DNA of 64,000 bases from Paracentrotus lividus (GCA_940671915.1 CALNVZ010000649.1:3298132-3362131), one strand, 5' to 3'; counted from the first letter of the stretch, positions 1 to 13,556 are shown. The notes: generated by a model from the sequence alone, not told the origin. Numbers and translations are program-made.

Positions 1-3000
1 CCATGCTTTACATTTAAATTGGTACATCATTCAGTTAAATGGGTCTGTTCACACAATGTGTTGCAAAGTACTCAAACTGTGCAAAACATATCATGCATCT
101 GGAATTGTAGAATCAGGTTTTTTTAGGAGCAGAAAGTTTTGCAAGAAATTTCTGATACATTGCTATTCCACGATTGATTGTCCGACAATTTGCTTACAAT
201 TAGGAAACTTGTTTTGCGACCAATAACTACTCGCGTAAGCTAACTTTTTAGGTAATTAGGTACTTAGTTTTAAAGGAAAGATTACCCGGTATCTAGGTTT
301 ATATTAACGTGATATAGCACAAAGCTCTTATGACTGATGTGGTATTACAAAATTTACAACAAAACAAAAGCTTTCTAATTGTGGTATAGATACTTATAGG
401 AAATAAATCGTGGAATAAGGGGAGTAAGTAGATTTTAGTAGTACATTGTATACTAATAATAATAACAATATAGGTAGTTTGGAAATTCTTTTCTATTTTT
501 TTATTTTAGAGTCCTAATAACCTTGCCTGTAGGCACATTAATGGGATATATAAATATGATTTTGCATCAAGATATGATGCGGAGATTCTGACAGCTTTAT
601 TACTCATAAATTAATTCTATTTCTTGACAGGGACACTTATTTTGGAAAGGAGTCCATCTTTTTGCTCGACATGCCGACTTGGCACCCTGTACCAAATAAA
701 ACCTGTGTCTTATGGGAGTGCTATAGACCATTAGTATGAGACCGATCTAAGAATAGATGCGTTGAAAGTAGATAGCATTATATCAGAAAAGATTGACGGA
801 ATCTACCCGATGAGCGATGTGAAAATAAAAAGGAGGGGAGAAGAGAAAACGAGAGAGGGAGTGTGTGTGGGGTTGGAGTACGGGAATGTGAACGGAGAGG
901 TGTGTGTGTGTTTCTCTCTATCTCTCTCTCTCTTTCCATCTCTACCTGTATGTACATTCTATCGGAGTAGAAGATTGACTCTAATGCGTACTTTGGATTC
1001 AGAAGTGTCCATATGGTACAATTTAGGTCTGCCTCATTGCCTCGTACCTTGACAGCTATATTTTAATAAAGCTGTCAAAAGAAATGCTTTCCCCACTTCT
1101 CTTTGAAAAGGAAATTATTAGACTGTTTTTCATACGTGTACAAACTGTACAATCCAACATTGGCCAACAATCTTTCGTTGTATAAAAACAGTAGTAGTGA
1201 TTACCAGATACCATGTGTAAATACATAAGCCAGCTTTTTAAAAAGTAAATATCAATATGCTGAATTTGGGTAAAGTTCTTGAAATTTTTGAAAGATGAAT
1301 GGTGTTTCAAATCTAAAAAAAAAATTAATTATACAGAATATAGTAGGAAAAGAGAATGTGTATAATTCCACTGAAGAACAATTCGAAACTCAACATGTTA
1401 ACAATTTCATTTGATTATAAAAATGGTCCAGATGATGACTATTTTTTTTGGAGGAATAAGACTGGGATGAGTGATATTACATTGCTCCAAGAATAATCAA
1501 ATATAGAAATCATTCTTAATCAAGCTTTTAAGGACAAAAAGGAAAAATATCTGGTATACGTGCAGGGCTATTCATAAAAGATTGATAATTTTAGGCTGCT
1601 GAAATTCCTTAAGTTTTGTTTGAAAAATAGCATTGTGTCAAGGAGACCAATGACATCATCCATGTTTACAGAAATACGGCAGTAAGGGGAAATGATTTAT
1701 CCATACATTTTTAATGAGATTAAACTGCATCCATTATCCTAGTAGAAAAGCCACCTCTGTCGGAATTCATCTCGCTCTCTTTTCCTTTCCAACGCGACCT
1801 TTGCAACTCCTCCTCACAGCCTTAAGCTATCATGCAAAACTTACCATATTTTGTGGTGGGGAAGAAGGGGCTTTTGTTTCTATGGCGATGTAACCCACAT
1901 CATCCCATGAGAATGGAATTCTCTAAGGAGAGCCTGTCAATAATGAATGTAAATTGAGTGGGATATTTCTTCTGTTGACAACTAAAAAAAGTCTTAAAGG
2001 TATTGTTAACCCCATTCAGCATCTTTAAAAAAATCCCTCTTCTAGCTAATGCTTTAATCATTTGGAAGATTTGTTTGGAATGATTATGTTCATGGAGCCC
2101 AAGATGGCATAGGCTAAATGCTACTGTGCCCTCTATCTATTAGTAGTAGTAATCATAATTTCAAATCTGTAGGTCACACAGGAATTGCCTGAGATTTTGA
2201 AGCTAATTGGTCGTTTATTTTCTGAGATATTAATGACTGAATACCTGGGTAAACTTAAGTTAACACTGCAATCTATGTAGTGAAATAATCCAAATAGGGT
2301 GAACAATGATTATTTGCAGAAAGGTGCGGAGAGGTCCTAGTGGCTTTATGTCTAAGAATATCGGGCAGGCCAAAGATTTAGAAATTAATACTGACAGGCA
2401 GGACCAAAAAATTCTATAAGAAATAGAGGATTGTCCCGGTTTTTTTTGTTGTTGTTGAAATCTCAGATGTTGTATTATCTCTTGGGAACCTTTGAAAAGA
2501 AAGATTAAGAAAGAAAGAAAAAAAATGTGAAATTTGCCAACAGGCTACTGTATAAGTTAATCTCATAGAGGTACATGTATGAGATTTTTTGTATTATGTA
2601 ATTCTTAGCATTATGTTTTAAAGATAATGCCAAAGCATCAGTAAAAACAAACTGTGCGAGCTATTAAAAAGTTGTGATGAAGAAGAGGATGCATTTGTTC
2701 CTTACATCCATCCCGTGCATCCTCCATTTCCATGACGATGCATACAAGAAGCGCTCGATCCCTTGGTATCTCATGTTATTATGCCTGTGGCTTGGGAGCA
2801 AACAATAATTTATTCACAGTGGGCAGAATACCCTACCAGGTTTGAATTAGGACAGAGGTGTTCCAATTTGCATCCAACATTGCTCATATGCCCAAACTAC
2901 ACTTTGTATCTGTAAGATTGCTTGTAATGTTGCAGTATTTTCTGGACTATACATGTGTAGCTATCAGTAGCGGTGTTAAATAAAGTGGTGTCCATAATGC

Positions 3001-3169
3001 AGTATTGAGGTTCCTATTATCACGCTTATTTTGTGGCTATTTCTGCCGAAACGACACACTTTCATATAAGAATACTGCAATATTGTGATGCTATTACTGT
3101 ATTTTGTGGCTTATATGAATAGGCAAGTGATCAACATTGACGATATTGCAGTGTTTTTGTATACACTCA
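1..3169. other. AT-rich non-coding sequence
   Basis: I see no gene, splice-supported exon or complete mobile element. A GA/GT and CT simple-sequence patch lies at 830-950. The short open frames here have no coding signature. Confidence 0.6.
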
Positions 3170-3670
3170 TCTGGGCTTCTGATACGCACCAATGTTTGTG
3201 ATGACCCATTCAGGATAGTCGCTTGGTACCTTTCACTGATTATTAGGGTTCCGCAATTTTACGATAATTACATATATCATTTTTACTTTGTGAGGATGAA
3301 TTTTAGTGAGGGGTGTTCCCTTTGAATACCCCTCNNNNNNNNNNNNNNNNNNNNNGTCTGCGTCAATGCCTGTGATGATTCATGATACGTAGTCTCTAGA
3401 TATGTTCTGCTTATGAGTAGGATTCCGCAGTGGAACCAAAGGATGATTGCATCTGGATAAACGTTAGTATTCGTAACAACCTATGAGGATAAAATTAGAA
3501 TTAATATTGGCCAATAAAATTGGGGAAGGGGTGTGCGCCCCCTAAGTAACCCCCTAGATACATGTATGCGTCAGTGTTTGTAATGATTCATCATGCAGTC
3601 TCTCGATGTCTTTCGCTGATGATTAGGGTTCCGCTTTGGCACCAAATGATGAGTATGTTCACATGCAAAC
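3170..3670. repeat. Diverged tandem repeat of about 200 bp, three units
   Basis: The same order of words recurs around 3185, 3358 and 3568: a phrase like 'CAATGTTTGTGATGA..CAT', then 'GATTAGGGTTCCGC', then GTGAGGGGTG/CCCCT sequence. Units differ by many substitutions and one boundary is hidden by the N gap. Confidence 0.6.
3335..3355. other. Assembly gap (21 N)
   Basis: Twenty-one undetermined bases. The gap lies inside a diverged tandem repeat, so copy number here is uncertain. Confidence 0.99.
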
Positions 3671-4361
3671 TCGATAACATACAAGAAGCTCTCAAATGAC
3701 ATCATCAGTAATGAAACACATTGATGGTTATTTTTGTGTGCCTGTGTGGCATCACGGTTATCAATGCTGCTGGCACTGCCATTAACTTTGTGTAGTGTTT
3801 CACCATCTACTATAGATAGCCTTATATCTCATTTTTTGAGATATTTGATTTCAAAGACAAATTTATTTCAGATGAAATATCAATTTTGTAAATTAGCTTC
3901 TAGTACTAGATGAAGGTAATGGAGATCTATATTTATGTTTTTATCTGGGGCAAAGCTCCACTGATGAATCAACGTTATAGGCTGTATTCAGTGGTTGGAT
4001 TCATGTGACGGCCATTAATTGTGATGAATGAGATTCCAAATGTGCAAATGGGTTAATGGATAGAGGGATATATTTCCGTAGAAATGTGGCATTACCCATG
4101 GGAATTCTTTCTGAAATAGGTCGGGATCATTATCAGGCGCTTCAGCATGGACCATCTGAAAGGGGATTACACAGTTTTGAAATTTACCCTGCTTGTCTTG
4201 TTTGTACAGGGAATAAAAAAGGGGATGGGGTGGGGTGAGAGGGGGGAGAGTAGGGTTGAGCAGGAGTGCAGAGGAGGGAAAAATATTCTGGTATTTTTTC
4301 AGGGTCATATCATGTTGACCCTCTTTTGAAACATGATTCTTTGGCCCTTATTCTAGATGGA

Positions 4362-4482
4362 AGACTGAGTTTGTTTGAGTTGAAGTTCGTGCAAAGCTTT
4401 TGTCTGATGTTGACTGATGCATCTGACAAAAGGATCTCTCAATAGCTTTGCACAAACTTCAACTCATACAAACTCGGTCTAC
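4362..4482. repeat. Hairpin of about 120 bp with arms of about 40 nt
   Basis: The arm at 4362-4403 (containing GAGTTGAAGTTCGTGCAAAG) is the imperfect reverse complement of 4445-4482 (CTTTGCACAAACTTCAACTC). A second short pair, TCTGATG / CATCTGA, sits near the loop. This looks like a small fold-back element remnant. Confidence 0.6.
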
Positions 4483-5234
4483 AATTCAGAAAATGTGCCA
4501 TTAAGTGTGGATTTCTATAGTTAAAGACCTTAACTTCTTGCCATGTAAAGATCTAAGATGCATTTATCCTTTTGATGTCCCAATTCCCCTGGATCTGAAT
4601 TAAAACCATACATGAACATGTACATGTAGTTCCTGTAGTTTTATGCATGTTACATGTTTACATACTAGCGGTAAAGTGGAAGCAGTTTTCTTTTTTTTTT
4701 CTCTCCCTCTTCTTAGATGTAGTTTACTTTTTAGTGTTAAAGTAGCTCTTTCACCAGAAGAGGAATAAGTAATTATTCATGATTATTGTTATTATTGCTG
4801 TATAATGTTTCTACATCTACTGAAGATATTCTGATTTTTAAAATTTCCTTAACTTTGTGAATATATGAAAACAATGTTATACTTTATATGGTGCTACTCT
4901 CTATGAACATATTTTTTTTATAATATCAAAATACATGTAATCTCATTAAAAAGACAATGAAGACCTACATGTACACTGTTTTACCATGCATTGATCAATA
5001 TAAATACATGTACATGTATTCCACTTCAGATTCCAGAAATGCATAAGCATCCCTTATCAGTAATTGATACATTTATGCAATTTTACACAAATATTTTTTG
5101 CTATAAATAAGCACCATTTCCGGTGACGGCAATCATTTCCAGGAAGGAGTATCAACGCAATCACAGTGAATATATTAACGCATCATTCTGGGAAAATAGT
5201 GACATCAGCCAAAGGATATGCTTAGTCGTGGTTT

Positions 5235-5700
5235 AGCTAAATATCCTCATGAATATTAATGACATAGGGTGCATATTGCAACGGTGACAAATGTAGGTCT
5301 TTTGATTTGAGATAAAAAGATTGTGTTCTAGATTGCTAAATTTAAACATAAATATTCATAAACTTGATGGGGTTTCAGCTACATTTCCACATGAATACTT
5401 ATTACAAGTGTGCAATGCAACAGTGACGAATGTAGGTTACAAATTTAGGTAGAGAGAAAAAGATTAGAACCGTTATTGTTTTTTTTTTTCCGCTAGATTT
5501 ACACATGAGCATTCATAAATAAGATTGGGTTTAGGTAGAGATTTCTTCATGAATATTCATGACCAGCGTGCATTGCGATATTGAAAAATGTATATTGAGC
5601 AGAGATAAAAAGAATAGTTCTGTGAATATTCATAAGCTAGAGGGTGTTTATGTAGATTTCCTCATGAATATTCATTGCGAGGTTGCATGGAATTAGGTTG
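5235..5700. repeat. Diverged ~130-bp tandem repeat containing ATGAATATTCAT palindromes
   Basis: Three to four units share the order CATAAATATTCATAA..., GGGTTTAGGTAGATTT, CCTCATGAATATTCATGA, GTGCATTGCAACAGTGACGA, GAGATAAAAAGA. The near-palindrome ATGAATATTCAT or a variant recurs at least six times. Confidence 0.65.
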
Positions 5701-6689
5701 GTTGGCAAGAGGTAGCTGTTGTTTTTTTTTACCCAGCTATTGTGATATGGCAAGCTAAAAGCAAGTATCCTCATTGGTAATAATATAGTAACTGTCATTA
5801 TTAACATTTACAGTTGATTATTATATCACTCAAATTGATTATCAGTCAAATTATAAATCATAATTAGGTTTTGCTTTTTGATAATCTATTACCTTTAATG
5901 GTGATTATTTTTTCTTGCACATGTAATGGAGAAATAAGATAGTGGTGTCGGGCACTTTATAAAAGCAGACAATATGGGAATAAATCATCAAATTGGCACC
6001 AGAATGTGTTAAAACGGACTGATCGAGTGAATGATATCTCAGAGGAGAAAATATATTTATTTTCCTTGGATATAGATTCATGATCTTAATTTAGACATTA
6101 GATTTTAATTAACTTTAATAATTAATTTTAATTGTTTTTAATTAAAGTCATAGATGTAAAGTAAAAGAGTGACCAAAAAAAATGTTTCTGCTTCAGCCCA
6201 AATTTTTTTGCTTTTTATGATGTATTCATCACAAAAAATAGCCTCATAGTAAAGCAGAATATTTTGCAAGGAAATATGAAAAGCAATGCATTATAATAAG
6301 AAAAGCATTGCATTTTTGTTAAAATGAAAGGTAACTGATTAACTTTATAATATGATAGTAGAATATACACCATGCAACATTATATCATACATGATGACAT
6401 GTTCATCAGATCCACATGGTTATTTTCTCCCAGTGCCTCTATCCAAATATTTTTGTTGTAAGGCACTAATCCATATTTCTTGCTGGGGATATTTTTATGA
6501 CAAACTATTTATCCACATGCAATGTTGACAGTAGCCCTCAGCCAAGCAAATAGGGTAGTTAAGGGATTCTTTTTCATCAGTGCAGGCTTCGTCGTCGTCG
6601 TGCAAGCAGCGCAATTTATTTTTGTTTGGTGATTGGCATTTGATTGGCTGGTTGTAAATGTCAAAGAGGCATTGCTGTTGACATTTGTA

Positions 6690-6870
6690 GGCGCTGTATT
6701 GATTCCTGTGTAATAGAGTAGGTTTGACTCTGCCAAGCTTACGGGAGGTTTGTTCGCGATCGTCCTCGATTGCAGGGGGTTTCCTAGACCCACTGATCCT
6801 CTGTAGACTTAGAAATTGATCTTAGACGGTCGTCAACATCCACTTCTGATGGTCTTGATAGTGAATGCTC
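6690..6870. repeat. First copy of a duplicated 180-220-bp segment
   Basis: It shares with 7350-7565 the phrases TGTAATAGAGTAGG, CAGGGGGTTTCCTAGAC, TAGACTTAGAAATTGATCTT and GTCATCAACATCCACTTCTG (small differences). The two are in the same orientation about 660 bp apart. Confidence 0.75.
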
Positions 6871-7349
6871 CAGGTCTACTGAATTTTATTCTTGTCTCCA
6901 ACATAACACTAAATGAAAGTGATGTAATTCCTCTTGTACATGTACATGTATATCATTTGTTGAATAACAGTGCTGTTGAATAATTATAAAAAAAGAGAAA
7001 TGACAGAAATAAGAAACTTTCAAAAGGCATAGATTTTAATGTTAAACAATCAGTGAACTTCCAAAATAATTAGGAGCCAAATAAGCAAGAGATTTTTATC
7101 AAATATTGTTATTAAGCCCCATCATTATAATTTATAAATATTCCATCAATCACTTTTTCAGTAATACTTCATCATTTGGCCACCTGGCTAGCCATTGAAA
7201 AAAAAAATCATTTGTGACATGCAAATATGAATTTGATTCGTTTCATTGATATGAAATTTCTTAACTACAAAATTTGTAATATTCGCCTTTCAGACTGATC
7301 AAAAAGGTCTGTAAATATTGTAATTCATATATTTGGGAATGATCATTTG

Positions 7350-7565
7350 TGTTTGTATTGATTCCCCTGTAATAGAGTAGGGTTGACTCTTTCAAGTTTA
7401 TGGGAGATTCTTTCCCCATATTCGTTGATGGCAGGGGTTTCTAGACCAAACGACTTTGCCATTGTCCTTGGAGGCAGGAGGTTTCCTAGACAAACCAATT
7501 CTCTATAGACTTAGAAATTGATCTTTGATGGTCATCAACATCCACTTCTGATGGTTAGGGATTCT
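7350..7565. repeat. Second copy of the duplicated segment, with an internal duplication
   Basis: It matches 6690-6870. The part around GGCAGGGGTTTCTAGACCAAA is itself repeated (at 7430 and 7471), so this copy is about 40 bp longer. Confidence 0.75.
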
Positions 7566-9239
7566 GGAGACTGCACTTGTCCTTGTTACAATAACATAAT
7601 GTAAATTTGGACAAAAAGGGAAAAAAAAGTACTGGGTTAAGTGTTCAGAGAACCTTGTCATATTTACATTTGTGCACAATCTCCACTCCTCGGGGAGCAA
7701 TACTGGCATGTAAAGTCTTTGAAAACAGGGTTATTCAATATGGATTTTGTGAGATTTGCTGTTCCAAGGGACCTAAAGTATTGTCTTTCGCAGTCAGGTG
7801 GTCTACATGCATTATTAAAGCAACTCTGAGAGAGAAAGAGCCGGAGTTCTTATATTATCATTAAAAAGCATCATTAATATACTCAGTATTTGTGATAGGA
7901 TTATTTTTTGTTTCATTAAATGATATAGAGAGATATTTAGATCTGAACAAAAGGATAATAGCTTTGGCAGATACATGTAGGCCTACTAGAGGTTTCCATC
8001 ATACAATCATCATAATAAACTTCAAGACTAACGAGGGTGTTGAAATTGTTCAACAAAAGTCTAGGACTGACAAAATATTAGATTTCACTGCATCACTATT
8101 GTTTCATTATGCAATTATTTTATCCTTTGTATTTGTGGGAATGTCAGGAAATATTATTTTTTCTTTCAACAGAGAATATTTCAATTATTTACTGGTATAC
8201 TGTACATGTCACAAAACCTTTCCCCTTCAAAATATTCATTGAACAACTCCTGGAAACAGATGCCATGTCATCTGACAATGAAACAATGTTCCTAATATAT
8301 AGCCAATTGCTGGCAGTTCAAATTGAGAAAGTGGGTATATGTACATGCTTTAGAGGTGCAGTGGCATTTGTAGGTCATCTGCGGTCTGAATTTAATTAAT
8401 TTTTAATAAGTTGGCCTTAGAGTTTCAAAGTGATCCATCATGTACAATGTAGTGAGCGATGATTCAATTCAATTGGCTCTATAATATCTGATATTTTTAT
8501 ACACTATTGTATATGTTTCCCATGCAGAACTCTGGTTGAACTCGTACAGTTGAAAATGAATTATGCAAATTCTAAAGGGCTTATGCCCCTCAGAAAATAA
8601 ACCCATTTAACAATGAGTATCATTAATAATCATTAAGTCACTCATTTAGTTTCCATCATCATGTTGACTTTGTGATGTACATAATCCTTGTAAATAATTG
8701 GATAATTTTTGTTGGAGGAAACATTAATATTTCATAACTTTGCAAAATATATAAAACAAATGAAGTGATTACTGTAAAATATAATATTTTGAGTTGTGTT
8801 TAGGGGGTATTAGGGAATACAATCGTCATGATCCCTCGTACCTTGACAATTTATGTTACTTCTGAAAAAATATAATCTTTTGTGAGGTAACGAGTCTATG
8901 AAGGCCTTCCACTATAATTCTTTTATATATAAACCAGATAAGTACAATGTACATGTGTCTGTCTATGTCTCCTACATTGTAAATGGTGATTTGTCATCAG
9001 AGAAAAGATAGTTACATGTGTGATCTATCATTATGCAGCTTCCTTAAAAAAAGGAAATAATAATCCATAAAGTCTTCCATTATAATTCTTTTTATCAGAC
9101 CGGTGTCAGTCGGTTTAATTTTGAGTTGTGTTTTTTCGTCAGAGAGAGGACAGTCCTAAGGATCTCTTGTATCATGTCGCGCAGACCCTCTTCTAAATGT
9201 CACGCACCCCCTGGGGCCCTTTTTTGAATGATTGGTGGG
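7566..9239. other. AT-rich non-coding sequence
   Basis: I see nothing definable apart from a 116-codon AT-rich open frame at 7892-8242 that lacks motifs and a supporting neighbour. Confidence 0.5.
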
Positions 9240-9550
9240 AGGATGAGTAGAGGGGGGGGGGGGTCATTTTCCGGTCGGTTGGACTACAGAGAGGATTTTG
9301 AAGAGGAACAATGAAGAGGGTACCACACATTGTGTCCACACGTTGAAATTTACTTTCTGGCTACACATTCATGGTCATTACATGTACATGTATCCATACT
9401 TTACATATTTTCTTTAGAGTTAAATGCTAAACCTTCGTATACATTTAATTAAGAAGGCTGTCTAAAGAGAAGGCAGGGGTGTCATTTTCCAGGTTGGTTA
9501 GGCTAAGAAAAAGAGTTTGAATAGGAGCATAGAAGAAATGGCCATATATT
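9240..9550. repeat. Two diverged copies of a ~230-bp segment
   Basis: GGGTCATTTTCCGGTCGGTTGG...AGAGGATTTTGAAGAGGAACA around 9262 recurs as GTCATTTTCCAGGTTGGTTAGG...AGAGTTTGAATAGGAGCATA around 9481. Confidence 0.5.
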
Positions 9551-10096
9551 TGTTAGCTGTATACATGTTTTATGTTACCTGTATACCTGTTTTATGTTAC
9601 ATATGGATCCACAATTAACCCATATTGTAAGAAAAAATATCTTTCATGAATTCTTTCCCCAAACACCGCCACCCCCCCAAAAAGAGATTACTTTTACCTT
9701 CCCGCTTTGCATTTCTTTCATTGTGATGTAGCATACCAGGAAAATGCAGTGACAAAGGGGCTGAACCGTAATGTAAAAAGCAAACTCCTTCAGGGGAGAC
9801 TAGTCACCTGAGAGCTAAAGGATAAGTAGTGAAATGGGGTTTGAAAAGCATAACTCCTGTAATCAATAATGAAATGTATTTTGCCCTGGAGTTACTGTAG
9901 TTTTTCAATCAATCGTGCTCATGCATTCTCTGCGTTGCTGGAAGACTCATTGAATGTACTAAGGAGATGGGTGGAATGTATTGCATCTTCGACTAATGCA
10001 AATATATGTCAAATATGATTATTTGCGCTTAATGCATACAATGTAGTAGAGATTTTGTAGTCGTCAGTAAATGAATACTTACATGTATGTTGTATA

Positions 10097-10730
10097 CAGT
10101 TGGGGTCAGAAGTTTACATACATATTGTACGCCTGCTTGATTACCCCAAATATCATCACATCCAAAAAATCATAAAATATATCTTTAAAAATATATTTGC
10201 TACCATGACCAATCTGGTATTAAACAAATGAGGTTATTATGCCATTTCTTCACACTGGCATGTCATTAGGTGCTTAAGAATATCTAAAGGTCATTTTATT
10301 CCCAAAATCTTCACATAGACAAATTTGATGCAAATCTTGGCCAAAGCATTTCATGTTTTGGCTCATTACCTCTTGCCACAAACGTATCAGTAAATAGTTG
10401 TTGTTTTTGTTTAGTGGTGAAATATAAAGATAAAACATGTGATAATAATCATAGATTTGACATTTATATAGTGCTATGAAGTGACGTTTCAAAAAAATAT
10501 TTTGACTAAGGATGCTATATATTTTCCATAAAGAAACTTCCACCTAAAAATATACTTTAATCCATCGGCATTCCATCCGCATGGAAAAGCTTGATAGGCT
10601 CATTTATTGGATACTAAATTTGTCATGGTTGTACTTATATTTCTAAAGATGCATTAAGTTTTTATGATGTTTGGTAATTGAACATTCTCATAAAATTTTC
10701 TAGAGGTATTTAAACTTCTGAACCTGACTG
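10097..10730. mobile_element. Tc1/mariner-type MITE (Sleeping Beauty-like ends)
   Basis: The left end, in a TATA context, reads CAGTTGGGGTCAGAAGTTTA. The right end at 10707-10730 is its imperfect inverted copy (TTTAAACTTCTGAACCTGACTG). These ends resemble the terminal repeats of Tc1-family transposons such as Sleeping Beauty (CAGTTGAAGTCGGAAGTTTA). The 634-bp interior is AT-rich with no transposase frame, so this is a non-autonomous copy. The right TA flank is not intact. Confidence 0.75.
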
Positions 10731-12049
10731 AATTTATATGTGACATTGAGGGAACATTTCATTTATTATTTAGATGAGTTTTAAAGGAAAATTTTTATTT
10801 TGTCAAATTTCATTTTAGGTATTAGCAAAAAAAAAAATATATATATATTGTTATTAATTTTTTTTGTAATCATAACTTCAATATAACATTTTCTTTAAAT
10901 CAAACTTTATTTTTTTATTTCTTTGAAGAATATGTTGAAAGACACTTAAAAAGAATATGGTTAAGTGTTTCTACTTTTTTGTCAAGTATCAAGGAACTTG
11001 TATAAATGTAAGCTGTGAAAAATATCAGTGTCTACAGATCAATTGTCTTCATATTTAGTCATTTACATTGAGGTGTTACACACAGTAATTTGCAAAAATT
11101 TCTGAAACATTATACACTTGTTTCTACAAAAACAAATGCCTCTTAATTATCTCAAGATATTTATTGAAGTTTTATATGTAGTGTAAATGTCTACAAAAAT
11201 GACTCTGAAATGATATATTTTCTTATTACATGAAAGGAATTAATCACAATGCACAAAATATAAAAGATCTGTTTTGAATAATATTGAAAATGATCCACAG
11301 ATATGAGCAGAATTTCCTGTACGTGTCCTCATCATCAAGATTATCAACTATATTCCATGGCCATCAAGATGATCTTTCCAAACATTATTGTCTTAAATTG
11401 AAGCCAAAAATGCAAAACAAAATTAATTGATGAGATGTCCTTATTCCCGTGTCAGCAGCTGTTAGTCTATCACAATCACAGGATGTTCATATATGAATGC
11501 CAGAAGGGTATTAACTCAAATAGTTTAACATCTACTTACTGCCCTTCTCGCTCTAACAGATGAGGCCTTTTATGCAAGTAAAAAAAACAAACATGTAAAA
11601 CAGTACTTGAATACTGATGGAGCTACCCTGTTTAAAGAAGACAAAATAAATTAATAAATAAGTAAATTAAAATGACTACATTACAACTGAAAAACAGACA
11701 TGTCTTTATGAAACAAAATCAAAATTATGCGAGAGATACATTTAATAGTCTCTAAAGTGTCGGATCACATATCAATCGCGGTCAGTGAGATTTGTAAAAA
11801 AAATCTGGCCGTTATACCCTTGCTTTTACAAACTGCACTACATATGAAATTATCAAAAACAGCTATTCTTATAATTTTTGATTTTGTCACGTACATGTAC
11901 CGGTACTTGCAAGTTGCTCTGCGCTTCATTAAATGCAATAATACTCAAAAACATAATAGCAGGATATGCATGTAATTGTCTGGTGAGAGCTCTTAAGAGG
12001 GATAATGAGGTTTTCTGTTCAAGGTGGAAAACAGATAACATCACGTCTT

Positions 12050-12243
12050 CTTAGACGCCTTCTCCAAACAAAGTGCGTCAGTTCCCGGCAGCTTCCTGAT
12101 CCAACGTGAGAAACAATCGGCTTTCTGCTTTTAACGTGTTTAAGCCGTATCAAGATTTCGGGATTCTATTCAAAAGCCGATAAATAGTCTTTTGGTACAA
12201 AAGACGCGGGAAGCTGACGCACTTTGTTTGGAGAAGGTGCCTT
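12050..12243. mobile_element. Small TIR element (~190 bp)
   Basis: GCCTTCTCCAAACAAAGTGC at about 12057 and its reverse complement GCACTTTGTTTGGAGAAGG at about 12219 form terminal arms of about 35 bp that include GTCAGTTCCC / GGGAAGCTGAC. There is no coding frame inside. GC content is higher than in the flanks. Confidence 0.7.
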
Positions 12244-12789
12244 ATAAGGTTTGTTAAGAGTCAGAAAGTCCTTAAGATTCATATTTCTATATAGATCTCA
12301 GATGATACACAAATACAAAATATATCCTTGAAACTTGTTGTTTTTCTTTTTTTCATTGATCAATTAACTTTTAACAGAGGTCCGTGTAGATTTGAATTAT
12401 TAATAATTTTTTTATGGATTATCTTATTTAGAGCCAGAACTTCTCTTTCTCAAATAACTTTAATTAAAAGAACTTTACACTAAAACCTTCTGGATGTCAA
12501 TTTACAAGATAGTTAATTTCAACCATTACGCTATTATTGTATCAATTGTAATTTGTATGCTACAATAGAATTTATACAACTGGATGTAGCTTGGCTATGT
12601 AGTTCGCAACAGACGTACGTCATCACAAGGCTGAATACTCCAGTATCAAAAGCCCCCACCCTCCCCCTATCCAGAAGTAGAACTTCTGTCCATTCACACA
12701 ATGATAGAAATCATCAATTATTGATTAGGCTAAAAGTCTTCTTTCTTTCAGCGACACGATACGCAATGCCTGAAGTAGCTAAATAGCAC

Positions 12790-13471
12790 ACTGCGGTTAT
12801 TGATTAGTTAAAGAACTGGGCCATCCTTTTATAAACGGCCTAATCCTAGTACAGAGAGACGAAGAAAGCTTGTTGACGAAAGCAATCTAGCCATCCAGCC
12901 TCGTCTCCATGCCACCGCTGGTCATTTTATTTAACGACTGATTTCCATCCCCGCACCTGCGAGTTATAATACCTGCAACTCTTTCCCTCAAAGTTCCATC
13001 ATTAATGAAACGTATTCATTTGTACATTGCTTCATAATTATTATAACTAATAAGTAGAATGTAAGGGTTCGCACATTGAAATAGGAAAATAAATAATACA
13101 AGCAGTCTGTGAGGAGACTACCTATGGTGTTAGCGAGACAACAGCCTGTTGCATGTTAACCGACGTCCGCCAGAAGTGCAGGTCCTTCAATCAGCAACAG
13201 ACGCAGTGTTTCTCAGGCATTACTTCATGCAGATCGACACTAGCTGCTCACTTGCTTCTGCATGGGCTGCTGTTATCTTCTTATTAATGGATTCTATATC
13301 CTCTTATTTCTTCATTTCTTAGTTTTTAATGAGATCCAGCGGTTCCTTGCGATATATTCTAGTAGTGCCTTGATGTCAGACCCGTCCAACAAACCCCGTT
13401 CAGTGTGGACTTTATTGGATTATATCTAACTATTTTTATATGATTAGAACAGGATCTTAATTACAGCTACA
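12790..13471 (+). promoter_or_regulatory. Presumed 5' flank and leader of the membrane-protein gene
   Basis: About 680 bases before the start codon are less AT-rich than the flanks and free of recognisable transposon ends. A 43-codon open frame begins at 13153 (MLTDVRQKC...), which would be an upstream ORF if this part is transcribed. I see no clear TATA box or initiator that decides a start site, so promoter position is unknown. Confidence 0.25.
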
Positions 13472-13556
13472 ATGATATGTCTACGTTTTGCTGTAGTCAG
13501 TATCATTGTGATATTTTCCCTCTGTATGGTTTATGCCAGGGCAATTGAAACTGACG
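13472..13556 (+). CDS. Exon 1: start codon and signal peptide of an unrecognised type I membrane protein
   Basis: Twenty-eight codons plus one base, ending at a strong donor (GACG|GTAAGT). The ATG has an in-frame TAG 27 nt upstream (13445-13447) and no other ATG between, which fixes the start for this exon. Residues 1-6 are MICLRF, followed by a hydrophobic core of about 16 residues (AVVSIIVIFSLCMVYA) and then Ala-Arg-Ala, which fits the -3/-1 rule for signal peptidase cleavage near residue 24 or 26. The exon ends in phase 1, matching the acceptor phase of the exon at 31702. The product should enter the ER and the N-terminus should face outside the cell. The gene continues through 31702, 39079, 41320 and 44727 with introns of about 18.1, 7.3, 2.1 and 3.3 kb. 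I do not recognise the family. The exon is well supported by splice signal and signal-peptide features; the join to exon 2 across 18 kb is inferred from phase. Confidence 0.7.

Noticed and set aside
7892-8242. 116-codon plus frame with hydrophobic stretch
   Set aside because: AT-rich chance frame; no splice sites or motif that support it.
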